A stretch of DNA of 64,000 bases from an uncultured Candidatus Melainabacteria bacterium (GCA_934667125.1 CAKULF010000001.1:561225-625224); one strand, 5' to 3'. Shown: positions 24,264 to 33,588, counted from the first letter of the stretch. Notes: generated by a model not told the origin, from the sequence alone. Made by a program: numbers and translations.

Positions 24264-25319
24264 TTAGTTAATATTAAGGTCTTTATATATGATTTTTTCC
24301 AATTCAGATAATAATTCTTCTTGTGGAACTTTTTTTAACATCACGCCTTTTTTAAATATATACCCCTCGCCAATTGCTCCTGCTATGCCATAATCCGCCC
24401 CAGCTGCTTCTTTTGGACCATTAACAGGGCAACCCATAGTTGCAATTGTGATATTTGCTTTTAGTGATGAAAATTTTTCCTCGACTTTTTTTGCTAAAGA
24501 AATTAAATCAATTTGTGTTCTTCCACAAGTCGGGCAAGAAATAAAATTAACTTGTTCATCATGCCTTAAATCTAATGTGTTTAAAATTTGTTTTGCAAGT
24601 TTTACTTCTTCAATCGGATCTTCTGTGAGTGAAACCCTTATAGTATCGCCAATGTTTTCAGCCAAAAGTGTTCCTATTCCAATAGCAGATTTAACTATTC
24701 CGCCTCTTAACGTGCCTGATTCAGTTAAACCAACATGTAATGGATATGGAATTTCGTTATAAATTTTTCTATAGGCTTTAATTGTTGTCATAACATCAGA
24801 AGATTTTAGAGAAACTTTTATTAAATTAAAATCTAAATCCTCAAGGATTTTAATATGGCGCTTTGCAGATTCAACCATCTTATCTTCTAATGGCATAGTC
24901 TGATTTTCGTATAAATCTTTTTCTAGTGAACCTGCGTTAACCCCTATTCTTATTGGGGTTTGGGTTTGTTTTGCCATTTCAACAACTCGTTTAGTATGTT
25001 CAATACTTCCAATATTCCCAGGGTTAATTCTTAAAGCGCTAATCCCATTTTCCATAGCAGTTAGCGCCAATCGATAATCAAAATGAATGTCCGCTACAAC
25101 AGGAATTGGCGAATTTTTAACAATTTCACCTAATGCCGCAGCACATGATTTATTTAAAACAGCAACCCTAATAATTTCACAACCTTCTTTTGCTAATTTT
25201 TCAACTTGTTTTAGAGTTGCAAGAGTGTCATCCGTTTTAGTGTTTGTCATAGATTGGATTGAAACAGGAGCGCCATTGCCGATTTCAACATTTCCAATTT
25301 TAAAACTTATTTTTTTCAT
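24264..25319 (-). CDS. ispG: 4-hydroxy-3-methylbut-2-enyl diphosphate synthase
   Basis: Penultimate enzyme of the MEP isoprenoid pathway; it converts MEcPP to HMBPP with a 4Fe-4S cluster. The 351-residue protein has the TIM-barrel half (VQSMTNTKTDDTLAT, ADIHFDYRLA) and the Fe-S half with CPTCGRTQIDL near residue 261 and MGCPVNGPKEA near residue 296. I use the ATG at 25319, preceded by GAGGAAG, rather than the TTG at 25337. It supplies isoprenoids for the polyprenyl synthase encoded at 34992-35843. Confidence 0.97.
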   Translation of the reverse strand: MKKISFKIGNVEIGNGAPVSIQSMTNTKTDDTLATLKQVEKLAKEGCEIIRVAVLNKSCAAALGEIVKNSPIPVVADIHFDYRLALTAMENGISALRINPGNIGSIEHTKRVVEMAKQTQTPIRIGVNAGSLEKDLYENQTMPLEDKMVESAKRHIKILEDLDFNLIKVSLKSSDVMTTIKAYRKIYNEIPYPLHVGLTESGTLRGGIVKSAIGIGTLLAENIGDTIRVSLTEDPIEEVKLAKQILNTLDLRHDEQVNFISCPTCGRTQIDLISLAKKVEEKFSSLKANITIATMGCPVNGPKEAAGADYGIAGAIGEGYIFKKGVMLKKVPQEELLSELEKIIYKDLNIN

Positions 25320-25390
25320 CTTAATAATCTTCCTCAAAACTTTAAGTATGCTAAAATCATAACATAAATCAAATTAATCGGAGAAAAATA

Positions 25391-26128
25391 ATGAAAATAG
25401 CAGTTTTATCAGATATCCACGCAAACAAAGAAGCGCTTAAAGAGGTTTTAAAAAGTGTTGAAAAATTTAATCCTGATATGATTTTTTGCCTAGGGGATTT
25501 GATTTTAGCAGGATATGACCCAAACGGAACGATGGAAATTATTTTTGATTTAATGGAAAAATATGGCGAAAATTTCAAAATAATCCAAGGAAATACAGAT
25601 AAAATGGTTGCAACAGCAACGGAAAATACGATTAAAAAAGTCCAAGAAGCGTTTCCTTGTATGGGTTTTAGCCTTGAAAACGATATTAAAATAACAGATA
25701 AAAAATATATCGATTTTGTTAAAAATTTAGATGAAAAACTTGATTTAACGGTTAATAATTTAAAAATCGAACTTGTTCACGGAAGCCCAAGAAAGCAAGA
25801 TGAGAACATTTTTCCGTCTTTAGAAGAAAAAGTTGTTGAAGAAATGACAAATAATAGCAAGGCTGAGTTGATTTTGTGCGGACATACTCACATTCCTTGC
25901 GGATATAGTTTAAATAACGGTAAGACGGTTGTAAATGTCGGTTCTGTCGGTCGTTCAATGACGGCGGATAAGATGCCTGTTTATCTTGAACTTACGATAG
26001 ATAAAAACGGGAAATATTTTGTTGAACATAAAAAAGTAAAATATGATAATAAAAAAGTGGTTAACTATATTTTATCCCGCAATTTCAAGCATTGCGAGGA
26101 TTTAGCAAAAATGTATGTTGAAGAATAA
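25391..26128 (+). CDS. Metallophosphoesterase, YfcE-like
   Basis: A 245-residue calcineurin-like phosphoesterase. Motifs in order: LSDIHANKEAL, CLGDLILAGYDP, QGNTDKM, LVHGSPRKQDE and LCGHTHIPCG, then NVGSVG. These supply the two-metal site of the family. The family includes YfcE-type phosphodiesterases; the true substrate is unknown. It has a GGAG Shine-Dalgarno and its end overlaps the start of the glycosyltransferase gene by 14 nt. Confidence 0.9.
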   Translation: MKIAVLSDIHANKEALKEVLKSVEKFNPDMIFCLGDLILAGYDPNGTMEIIFDLMEKYGENFKIIQGNTDKMVATATENTIKKVQEAFPCMGFSLENDIKITDKKYIDFVKNLDEKLDLTVNNLKIELVHGSPRKQDENIFPSLEEKVVEEMTNNSKAELILCGHTHIPCGYSLNNGKTVVNVGSVGRSMTADKMPVYLELTIDKNGKYFVEHKKVKYDNKKVVNYILSRNFKHCEDLAKMYVEE

Positions 26129-28013
26129 GAAAATATTTTTAAGTTTAATAATTTTAATTTTTGTTTTAAGCTTTTTTGTTTTTAAACATTTTTTTAGTGT
26201 GTTTTATTTTCAAAACGACTTAAATAGACTCGCTCTTAACATTGAAACCTCGCAAAAACAGGAAGTTTTAGCTTGTTTTGACAATAATTGCGACAATATG
26301 ACATTTAAAAATGATGTTTATTCTTATAAATTGAATCAGCAAAATCCGCTTTTTTATAAAAATTATTCTAATATTGAACTTGTTTTTGATAAATACCCGA
26401 AATTCAACAATATCACGTTTTTTGACGGAAATAAGTTTAAATATTTCAAACAAAATGATGTAATAATTAATAAAATTGATTTTAATGATAGTATAAAATA
26501 TTCTATCAATCTTCCCTTTAAAACCAACTCCAAGAGCGCTTTTAAACAGTTTGCGGTTTATTTTGAAACAATATTTTATAATTGGTATTTTTATTTATTT
26601 TTCTATGTTGCGATTATTTTTTGTTTAATCAAATTTCCTTTTTCAAACAAATTTAAAATAAAACATCCGATTTTTTTAATTATTTTACTTGGAACATTTT
26701 TAAGGCTCTCTCATATCAACTATGTTCCGCTTTGGAACGACGAATTATACACGCTTTGCGTCATATCGGAAAACGGGAAAAATGTTTTTCAAAATTTATA
26801 TTTTGACCCAGGAAATCCGCCGTTGTTTTTCTTTTTGTCGAATTTATGGTTAAAATTTTTCAATTCTAATATTATTTTAATCAGGCTTTTGCCTGCTATA
26901 ATCGGGGTTTTGGGGATATATTTAACTTATTTTTTCACCAAAAAAGTTTTAAATAATAAAACGGCTCTTTTTGCTTCATTTTTATATAGCATAAATATTT
27001 TTATCATACTTGAATCAAACGAAATAAGAAGCTACATCCTTTCTATGGCGCTTATTTTAGCTTGTTCATATTTATTTTATAGATTATATCAAAATTTCAA
27101 TTCAAAAAACCTAACTTATTATTTTTTAATAGCCACATTGCTTTCAAATTGCCATTATTATTGCGTTCTATACGTTTTATCAAATATGATTTTAGGTGGT
27201 TTTATTTTTAAAAATTCAAAAGAAAAACTAAAATTCTTATCCTTAAACATTTTTTCGCTTTTAACTTTTTTAATTTATTTCATCTTAACTTATCAAAACT
27301 CGCTATCAGAAAAATTCAACACGTGGCTTGTTCAGCCGAATTTAGAAGTGATTTTAAATCATATCAGTTTTTATTTTGGAAATATTATATTTTTTATAAT
27401 TTCGATTGGTTTTTCAGCTTTTATGCTTACAAAACTTGACAAAAAAGAAAAACAAATCGTTTTATATATAATTTATTCTATAGCTTTTGTATTTCTTAGC
27501 GCATTTATCATAAGTTTTATCGTTAAGCCGATTTTATTTGAAAGATATTTTTGTATATTTTTACCATTTTTAATTGTAATCACATCAATTTTTCTAACAT
27601 ACGATTATAAAACAAAATTCAAGCCGTTGATTATTATTCTTATTCTTCTTTTTTCAGTTAATGCGCCAAAATATGAAAATTTTAACTTATTTAGCAACAT
27701 TGAATATCTTGCTAAATACATAAAAAATGACTATAAAAACTATTCAACCGACTATGATATTTATTATTTAATTCCTGATAATATTAAATATTTGAATTAT
27801 TATAATTTACCAAAAGATAAAGCGATTGTTACAAATTGTCCGATAAATGAAAGCTATGAGCTTATTTTGGATATTATAAAATATTCAAATAAGAAAAAAA
27901 TTGTAATCTATTTTTCTGAAACATTTATAAATAAGGATATTATTAACAATCTTCATCCTAAAAAAATCGAAACAACGATTTTACCAATATATAAAATATC
28001 TGTGATAAAATAA
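26115..28013 (+). CDS. Glycosyltransferase family 39-like membrane protein (ArnT/PMT type)
   Basis: A 632-residue integral membrane protein with about 12 transmembrane segments. The loop VPLWNDELYTL near residue 205, with the Asp-Glu pair after the first segments, and DPGNPPLFFF are marks of the GT39/ArnT family, which uses a polyprenyl-phosphate-linked sugar. It has a periplasmic C-terminal domain with the usual low conservation. Its likely role is adding a sugar to lipid A, an oligosaccharide or protein at the outer leaflet of the inner membrane; the acceptor is unknown. Confidence 0.82.
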   Translation: MLKNKKIFLSLIILIFVLSFFVFKHFFSVFYFQNDLNRLALNIETSQKQEVLACFDNNCDNMTFKNDVYSYKLNQQNPLFYKNYSNIELVFDKYPKFNNITFFDGNKFKYFKQNDVIINKIDFNDSIKYSINLPFKTNSKSAFKQFAVYFETIFYNWYFYLFFYVAIIFCLIKFPFSNKFKIKHPIFLIILLGTFLRLSHINYVPLWNDELYTLCVISENGKNVFQNLYFDPGNPPLFFFLSNLWLKFFNSNIILIRLLPAIIGVLGIYLTYFFTKKVLNNKTALFASFLYSINIFIILESNEIRSYILSMALILACSYLFYRLYQNFNSKNLTYYFLIATLLSNCHYYCVLYVLSNMILGGFIFKNSKEKLKFLSLNIFSLLTFLIYFILTYQNSLSEKFNTWLVQPNLEVILNHISFYFGNIIFFIISIGFSAFMLTKLDKKEKQIVLYIIYSIAFVFLSAFIISFIVKPILFERYFCIFLPFLIVITSIFLTYDYKTKFKPLIIILILLFSVNAPKYENFNLFSNIEYLAKYIKNDYKNYSTDYDIYYLIPDNIKYLNYYNLPKDKAIVTNCPINESYELILDIIKYSNKKKIVIYFSETFINKDIINNLHPKKIETTILPIYKISVIK

Positions 28014-28038
28014 TTTTAAAGAAATAAAGGGAAAAACA

Positions 28039-29202
28039 ATGTCAACACTAGAACAACTACACCAAAAAGCAATCAAATATTACGAAGAAAAAGATTTAGA
28101 CAACGCTCTTAATTGCTATTTGGAAATTATGAAAATAAATCCAATAGATGAAGTTGCTCTTTCTTGCATTATGGATATTTATCTTGAAAAAGATGATAAG
28201 GTTAATTATTACCTTGCTCGAGCAAATGTTAACATTTCCCAAAACAAAATTGAATACGCTATAAATGACACAAAAAAAGCACTCGACCTTGATATTGATA
28301 ATGTCGAAATAAGAAAAAAATTAGCAAGATTATATCGAGTTAACAAAAAAAATCTTAAAGCTGTTGATGAATTTTCAAGAGTTTTGCAAATGGATGAAAA
28401 AGCCTATGAAGTTTATTTTGAATTGATTGACCTTTATATGGTTGAAAATGCGCCTGATAGCGCTATTAATATTGCTCTTAACGGACTTAAGGTTTATCCT
28501 GATGATGATAATTTATCAAACGCTTTAGCTCAAATTTATTTTAGAAACGACAATTTAAAAGCAGCGCTTGAAGTTGTTAAAGATAAGCTTTTAAAAATTA
28601 AAATTCTTCTTCAAGACAACCAAAACGAAGAAGCTCAAAAATTATTATCAAGAGTTGACGCTTCAGAACTTGATGAGAACGGACTTAGAAACTATTATAT
28701 TCTTCTTGCTCAATATTATTACAATGTTAAAAAGTTTGATTATGCGCTTGAAAACGTTGAAAAATATTCAAGCCTAAAAGGACCAGACGCTATTTCGTTC
28801 CAAATGAAAGCACTTATATATGAAGAAAAAGAAGATGAAGAAAACGCTTATATAAATTGGGGCTTTTGCAAGAAATATCAAGGCAAATCAGATGAAGCTA
28901 TTGTTGAATTTGACCATGCTTATAAAATCAATCCAAAAAATAAAACCGCTTTGATTGAATTAGCAAAACTATATCAACAAAACAAAGAAAGATATGTCGC
29001 TATTGAATATTGGCAAAAAGTCTATGAAATCGACAAAGACGCCGAAGCTAAAGAAATTTTAGCCGAATTTTATTATTCAGAAGGCGACTTCAAAAAAGCC
29101 GAACAATATGGTAAAGTTATTGAAAAGAAAGAAGAAAAAGAAGTCCAACAAGAGCAATACGAGGGCTTAATCGATAAAATTATGAAATTCTTTACAAAAT
29201 AA
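28039..29202 (+). CDS. Tetratricopeptide repeat protein
   Basis: A 387-residue protein made of TPR-like helical pairs from about residue 1 to 355 (LNCYLEIMKINP, AINDTKKALDLD, AVDEFSRVLQMD, AIVEFDHAYKINPKN are repeated). It has no signal peptide or membrane segment and ends in a charged coiled tail (KKEEKEVQQEQYEGL). It is probably a cytoplasmic protein-interaction scaffold. A Shine-Dalgarno (AAAGGGA) precedes the ATG. Confidence 0.88.
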   Translation: MSTLEQLHQKAIKYYEEKDLDNALNCYLEIMKINPIDEVALSCIMDIYLEKDDKVNYYLARANVNISQNKIEYAINDTKKALDLDIDNVEIRKKLARLYRVNKKNLKAVDEFSRVLQMDEKAYEVYFELIDLYMVENAPDSAINIALNGLKVYPDDDNLSNALAQIYFRNDNLKAALEVVKDKLLKIKILLQDNQNEEAQKLLSRVDASELDENGLRNYYILLAQYYYNVKKFDYALENVEKYSSLKGPDAISFQMKALIYEEKEDEENAYINWGFCKKYQGKSDEAIVEFDHAYKINPKNKTALIELAKLYQQNKERYVAIEYWQKVYEIDKDAEAKEILAEFYYSEGDFKKAEQYGKVIEKKEEKEVQQEQYEGLIDKIMKFFTK

Positions 29203-29225
29203 TTATTAATTTAAAGGATTGTTTT

Positions 29226-29363
29226 ATGAAAGAAAAACAATTTAATAAAACCAGCGATACAGAAAAAAAGCTTGAAAATATGCGCCAAATCTTGCTTTGC
29301 GACAAAGAAAAATGTAAAGAAATTGCTAAAAAACTTGTTTTGTATATTGAACAAAAGAAGTAA
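29226..29363 (+). CDS. Small ORF, 45 residues
   Basis: An ORF of 45 residues follows the TPR gene by 23 nt and has an AAAGGA ribosome binding site 8 nt from the ATG. The product is MKEKQFNKTSDTEKKLENMR... and ends YIEQKK. It is highly charged, has two cysteines (LLCDKEKCKE) and is helical in character. Its end is 1 nt before the end of the convergent membrane-protein gene. It is probably real, from the clean ribosome site and the operon position, but no function is evident. Confidence 0.5.
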   Translation: MKEKQFNKTSDTEKKLENMRQILLCDKEKCKEIAKKLVLYIEQKK

Positions 29364-29364
29364 T

Positions 29365-30285
29365 TTAGCAAATATTCAATAACATCTTATTCAAATTTTT
29401 TGAAACCATATTCAAATCGTACACCTTATTTGAATTAAACACAGCGTATTCACCAATTGGCGTACCCATAAACCTATTTTGACCTGTGCGTTGATATAGA
29501 TTTGAAAAGTTTTCTGTTGAAACAGATTTATTTTTGAAGTTACATTTTTTAATTTCAAGATGATTTTTCGCTATTTCGCTATTATTAATTTCATCCATAG
29601 CGTCGGTTGTAATTGTTAAAATCATATCAATATCATATTTATTTTTTATGACTTTTTTAAATTTAGATAGATTTGATAAAATATCAAAGTAGATTTTATC
29701 ATATTGAGATATATCGCTTGAAGTTAGGCTAAATACCTCGTTTGTCATAAAAATTGAGAATTTTTTTGAATATTTTTGCTTTAAACTTTCAAAAATTAAA
29801 TATGATAATTTTTCTTTTGCTTTTTCGCTTATCGCTTTTTCGCTTTTATAATCCAAAGATAAAGCGATAGAAAAATTGTTTCTTTTTAGTTCTTTTTGCT
29901 TTTCTAAATATTCTTGAGCGGCCTTATATCTTTTTATTTGCTCAAATTTCATCATTTGTTCTTTTCTTTTTGATTCAATTATTGCTGAAGAAATATTATC
30001 AACAAAAAGACTTAAAATAGTGACGGCTAATCCAATTCCAGCAAGGATTAGACTTGTTTTTTGATATGATACGTAATCATTAACGTCAAGTGCGAATAAT
30101 TTTACTAACGGCGAAAAATATTCTCCACCATATTCAAACATCAACGGTTCATTCATAATTGCAAACCAAAAAATCAAATATGCAAAGCTTAATATTCCAA
30201 AAATTAAACCGAATATTCCCATATATCTTTTTACGCTTGCGACAAATAATCTTGTCCTCAAACAAAATTCTTCAATATCTTCCAT
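29365..30285 (-). CDS. Membrane protein with two N-terminal transmembrane segments, unknown
   Basis: A 306-residue protein. Residues about 20-43 (YMGIFGLIFGILSFAYLIFWF) and 80-98 (LILAGIGLAVTILSLFVDN) are transmembrane segments; a coiled region and a cytoplasmic domain of about 190 residues follow. The tail holds SLKQKYSKKF and SNLYQRTGQNRFMG segments that I do not recognise. It has an AGAGGA Shine-Dalgarno. No function is assigned. Confidence 0.7.
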   Translation of the reverse strand: MEDIEEFCLRTRLFVASVKRYMGIFGLIFGILSFAYLIFWFAIMNEPLMFEYGGEYFSPLVKLFALDVNDYVSYQKTSLILAGIGLAVTILSLFVDNISSAIIESKRKEQMMKFEQIKRYKAAQEYLEKQKELKRNNFSIALSLDYKSEKAISEKAKEKLSYLIFESLKQKYSKKFSIFMTNEVFSLTSSDISQYDKIYFDILSNLSKFKKVIKNKYDIDMILTITTDAMDEINNSEIAKNHLEIKKCNFKNKSVSTENFSNLYQRTGQNRFMGTPIGEYAVFNSNKVYDLNMVSKNLNKMLLNIC

Positions 30286-30334
30286 ATTATCCTCTGAATT
30301 AATATTTAATTTATATCTCTTATTTATATAAAAA

Positions 30335-30376
30335 AATAATCCTCAAAAAAATTGCCTTTTTGAAGATTATTTTTTG
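30335..30376 (-). terminator. Terminator-like hairpin after gatA
   Basis: Arms AATAATC (30335-30341) and GATTATT (30365-30371), with further A/T pairing inside, are followed by a T run on the minus strand. It lies 19 nt beyond the gatA stop. Confidence 0.6.
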
Positions 30377-30394
30377 TAATATTGTTAACAATTG

Positions 30395-31855
30395 TTAAAT
30401 GTTTGGTCTGTTGTTATAGATTTGAAGCTCTTGTTCAAGGCTATAAGCAGTATTTAACAATGTTTTTTCATCTAAGTTTTTGCCGATTAATTGAAGCCCG
30501 ATTGGCATATTTTCTTTATCAAATCCAACAGGCATTGATAAAGCAGGAGCGCCAACAAGGTTAGATGAAATTGTTGCAATATCTGTTAAATACATTTCAA
30601 GAGGATTATCAGTTTTTGAATTTAAGTCAAAAGCTGTGTTTGGACAAGTTGGTGATAATAAAATATCAACATCTTTAAACGCTTCAACAAAATCATTTGC
30701 GATTAATCTTCTTAATTGTTGAGCTTTTTTATAATAAGCGTCATAATATCCGCTAGATAGCGCATAAGTTCCAAGCATTATTCTTCTTTTAACTTCGGGT
30801 CCGAAACCTTCTGCTCTTGTTTTGCAATACATTTCCATTAAGTTTTCGCAATTTTGAGCACGATGACCATATCTAACACCATCAAAACGAGCCAAGTTTG
30901 AGCTTGCTTCAGCGGTTGCAACGATATAATATACGCCGATTGAGTGCGAAATTAAAGGAAGAGAAATTTCTTTAATTGTTGCGCCCATTTTTTCATAAGT
31001 TTTAATAGCGTTTTCAATTGCTTCTTTAACATCAGGTTGAACACCCTCTGCCATTAATTCTTTAATAACGCCGATTTTCAAGCCTTTAACATCTTTTTTA
31101 AGAGTTGAAGAAATGTTTCCAACTTCCATATTTAAAGAAGTTGAATCTTTTGTGTCATAGCCTGCTATAGCTTCATATAAATATGTAATATCTTCAACGC
31201 TTCTACCGAAAGGTCCGATTTGGTCTAATGATGAAGCAAATGCAATTAAACCGTATCTTGAAACTCTGCCATAAGTAGGTTTAAAACCATAAATACCGCA
31301 AAATGAAGCAGGAAGACGAATAGAACCGCCTGTATCAGAACCAAGAGAAAGAGTAACTTCGCTTGCTGAAACAGAAGCAGCAGAACCGCCAGAAGAGCCC
31401 CCAGGAACTTTATTTAAGTTATATGGATTTCTAACAATTTTAAATGCTGAGTTTTCATTACTTGAACCCATTGCAAATTCGTCTAAGTTTGCTTTTCCCA
31501 TAATAGGAACTAAATTTTCTTTTAATTTTGTAACAATTGTAGCGTCATACGGAGATACAAAATTTTCTAAAATTTTAGAAGAACAAGTTGTGTATGAACC
31601 GATATAATTCATATTATCTTTTAAAGCCAAAGGAACACCTGCAAGCATAGGTATTTCTTCGTTTTTAGCGATTTTTTCATCAACTTTTTTTGCTGTTTCA
31701 AGAGCTTTATCAACTGTTAAAGAATTAAATGCGCCCAAAGTTTTATCAAGTTCTTCTATTCTTTTAATTGAAGCATTGACTAGTTCGGTGGCGCTAACTT
31801 CTTTATTTACAAGCGCTTTGTGTTGTTCAACGGCTGTCTTTTTTAAAAGTTCCAT
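30395..31855 (-). CDS. gatA: Glutamyl/aspartyl-tRNA amidotransferase subunit A
   Basis: Amidase subunit of the GatCAB complex that converts Glu-tRNA(Gln) to Gln-tRNA(Gln). The 486-residue protein has the amidase signature with the Ser-cis-Ser-Lys triad: Lys in LKDNMNYIG near residue 77, and VPGGSSGGSAASV with GSDTGGSIRLPA near residues 150-175. I start at ATG 31855, with GGAG upstream; 27 extra in-frame residues to 31936 overlap the divergent yraN and are not needed. No gatB or gatC is in the window. Confidence 0.95.
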   Translation of the reverse strand: MELLKKTAVEQHKALVNKEVSATELVNASIKRIEELDKTLGAFNSLTVDKALETAKKVDEKIAKNEEIPMLAGVPLALKDNMNYIGSYTTCSSKILENFVSPYDATIVTKLKENLVPIMGKANLDEFAMGSSNENSAFKIVRNPYNLNKVPGGSSGGSAASVSASEVTLSLGSDTGGSIRLPASFCGIYGFKPTYGRVSRYGLIAFASSLDQIGPFGRSVEDITYLYEAIAGYDTKDSTSLNMEVGNISSTLKKDVKGLKIGVIKELMAEGVQPDVKEAIENAIKTYEKMGATIKEISLPLISHSIGVYYIVATAEASSNLARFDGVRYGHRAQNCENLMEMYCKTRAEGFGPEVKRRIMLGTYALSSGYYDAYYKKAQQLRRLIANDFVEAFKDVDILLSPTCPNTAFDLNSKTDNPLEMYLTDIATISSNLVGAPALSMPVGFDKENMPIGLQLIGKNLDEKTLLNTAYSLEQELQIYNNRPNI

Positions 31856-31881
31856 TATCTTACTCCATATAATATTTGTAT

Positions 31882-31887
31882 TAAAAT
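31882..31887 (+). promoter_or_regulatory. -10 element of yraN, leaderless spacing
   Basis: TAAAAT (31882-31887) ends 6 nt before the ATG at 31894, with no ribosome binding site in between. A weak CTTACT -35 is 17 bases upstream. Another TATAAT lies at 31868-31873. Confidence 0.35.
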
Positions 31888-31893
31888 TATTGT

Positions 31894-32253
31894 ATGACAA
31901 ATAAAGAAATTGGTAAACAAGGTGAAGAAATTGCAAAAAATTTCTTAATAAAAAAAGGGTTTAAAATCCTTGAAATGAACTATAAATATTCTAAAATCGC
32001 CGAAATAGATATAATTGCGGCGAAAAACAAAGTTGTTCATTTTGTTGAAGTCAAAACAAGAACCCAAAAAACTTTTGGCATGCCTTTTGAAGCAATTAAC
32101 TATAGAAAATTGCAATCCATTTTTGCTTGTGCAAAATATTATTTATCAAACACAAAAGAAAAATTCAAAAGCTCTCAAATAGACGCTGTTGGGATAATTT
32201 TAAATAAAAATAATGAAATTGATATAGATTTTATAGAAAATATTTCTCTTTAA
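31894..32253 (+). CDS. yraN: UPF0102 family (YraN-like) endonuclease-fold protein
   Basis: A 119-residue protein of the UPF0102/YraN family, which has a restriction-endonuclease-like fold. GKQGEEIAKNFLIKKGFKIL, the acidic AEIDIIA and FVEVKTRT motifs (E..D, then EVKTR) match the family's nuclease core. The natural role in most bacteria is still poorly defined; a link to DNA uptake or Holliday-type repair has been proposed. It diverges from gatA. Confidence 0.92.
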   Translation: MTNKEIGKQGEEIAKNFLIKKGFKILEMNYKYSKIAEIDIIAAKNKVVHFVEVKTRTQKTFGMPFEAINYRKLQSIFACAKYYLSNTKEKFKSSQIDAVGIILNKNNEIDIDFIENISL

Positions 32254-32326
32254 AAATAGCTATTTTAACACAAAACCATAAATTCTCCAAAAAATTGTAC
32301 AATCGTACCGATTTTAGGCTGTTTTC

Positions 32327-32385
32327 TAGAAAAATTAGGCAACATAAGCTATAATTTTCTAGTCAAAAGATGACAAAAGAAAGGA
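32327..32385 (+). promoter_or_regulatory. Promoter plus ribosome-binding site with no gene behind it
   Basis: TAGAAA (32327-32332), 17 bases, and a perfect TATAAT (32350-32355) are followed about 25 nt on by AAAGGAG (32379-32385). The next plus-strand codons, GTG GTG GTG TAA, stop at once, and the trmD gene ends on the other strand at 32405. The flanks of the -10 also form an inverted repeat (CTAGAAAAATTA / TAATTTTCTAG). It may drive a small RNA or be a relic of a lost gene. Confidence 0.45.
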
Positions 32386-32404
32386 GTGGTGGTGTAATAT
32401 CAAA

Positions 32405-33085
32405 TTAATTTAACAAATCAGGGCGCCTAGCATTTGTTCTTTTTAAACTTTCAAGCTTTCTAAATTCCTCAATTTCTTTATGATTTCCGTTTAACAACAC
32501 TTCAGGAACCATCATCCCCTCAAACTCTCGAGGTTTGGTGTATTGCGGATATTCAAGCAAACCATCCAAACCGCTTGAAAAACTATCAGTGTGGGCAGAA
32601 TTATCTTTTCCAAGATAATTACTTAAATTTCTTGAAATAGAATCAATCAAAACAAGACTTGCAAGCTCTCCGCCCGTTAAAACAAAATCGCCGATTGAAA
32701 TTTCTCTTGGCTTCAAACCAAGCCTTATTCTTTCGTCAAAACCCTCATAATGCCCACACAAAAGGATAATTTGAGATTTTTTGGATAGCTCTACTGCTAA
32801 TTTTTGATTGAATTTTTCCCCTTGCGGAGTTAGCATAATAAATTCAAAATCATCTTCTTTTTTAATATCTCGATAGCAATCAAATATCGGCTGACACATT
32901 AAAACCATCCCATCGCCGCCACCATAGGCTGTATCATCAACCTTTTTGTGCTTATTGGTTGAATAATCACGAGGATTATATGTGTTAACTTCGATAATTT
33001 TGTTTTCAATTCCCCGTTTTGTAATTGATTCACGGCAATACGAGTGAATAATTTCGGGAAACAAAGTCATAACGTCATATTTCAA
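32405..33085 (-). CDS. trmD: tRNA (guanine-N1-)-methyltransferase
   Basis: Methylates G37 in tRNAs with a G36 anticodon, using S-adenosylmethionine through a trefoil-knot (SPOUT) fold. The 226-residue protein has MKYDVMTLFPEII, VDDTAYGGGDGMVLM, LCGHYEGFDERI and the knot segment ISIGDFVLTGGELA. It overlaps the rimM stop by 4 nt (ATGA). Confidence 0.97.
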   Translation of the reverse strand: MKYDVMTLFPEIIHSYCRESITKRGIENKIIEVNTYNPRDYSTNKHKKVDDTAYGGGDGMVLMCQPIFDCYRDIKKEDDFEFIMLTPQGEKFNQKLAVELSKKSQIILLCGHYEGFDERIRLGLKPREISIGDFVLTGGELASLVLIDSISRNLSNYLGKDNSAHTDSFSSGLDGLLEYPQYTKPREFEGMMVPEVLLNGNHKEIEEFRKLESLKRTNARRPDLLN

Positions 33086-33588
33086 GATAATAAGCCTTCT
33101 ATTGGTTTAATTGTTATTTTCTTATTTTTAACATCAACAACAGGGAAAAACTCATTCACAAAAGGAACAAGGGAAATTTGCCCGATAGAATTTTTAATAT
33201 TCAACAAATCTTGAGAAGAATTATTTGAAATAGCAACAACTTCGCCAATTTTCTCGTCTTGTTCATTATAAACAACGCAACCAACCAAATCATCAATTAA
33301 AAATTCATCTTTTTCAAGTTTTTTTACTATTTCCTGCTTAGAAACGAAAATTCTTTGCCCTTTAAAGGGAATAATATCGTTTATATCATCAATTTCATTG
33401 AATTTCATTATTGCAAAATTTTTGTGAAAACGAACAGATTTAATCGTTAATTCACGCTTTGAAACATCATCCAATAAATAAACTTTTTTTGCTGATTTTA
33501 TTTGATTTTCGCTGCTATAACCAACTTTTGCTTCGCCTTTAATTCCAAAAAAATTGGTTATCTTGCCAATTGAGATATAATTTTCCAT
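33082..33588 (-). CDS. rimM: 16S rRNA processing protein RimM
   Basis: Ribosome maturation factor that acts on the 30S head. The 168-residue protein has the two beta-barrel domains of RimM (ISIGKITNFFGIKGEAKV, then FLIDDLVGCVVYNE). I use the ATG at 33588, giving MENYISIGK, rather than a TTG two codons upstream. A TAAAAT ends 6 nt before this ATG with no ribosome binding site. It forms the usual rimM-trmD pair; the partner rpsP is not in the window. Confidence 0.95.
   Translation of the reverse strand: MENYISIGKITNFFGIKGEAKVGYSSENQIKSAKKVYLLDDVSKRELTIKSVRFHKNFAIMKFNEIDDINDIIPFKGQRIFVSKQEIVKKLEKDEFLIDDLVGCVVYNEQDEKIGEVVAISNNSSQDLLNIKNSIGQISLVPFVNEFFPVVDVKNKKITIKPIEGLLS

Noticed and set aside
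32365..32404. 12-codon ORF starting at ATG 32370 on the plus strand
   Set aside because: The AAGGAG site lies inside it, not before it, and 12 codons are too few to judge.
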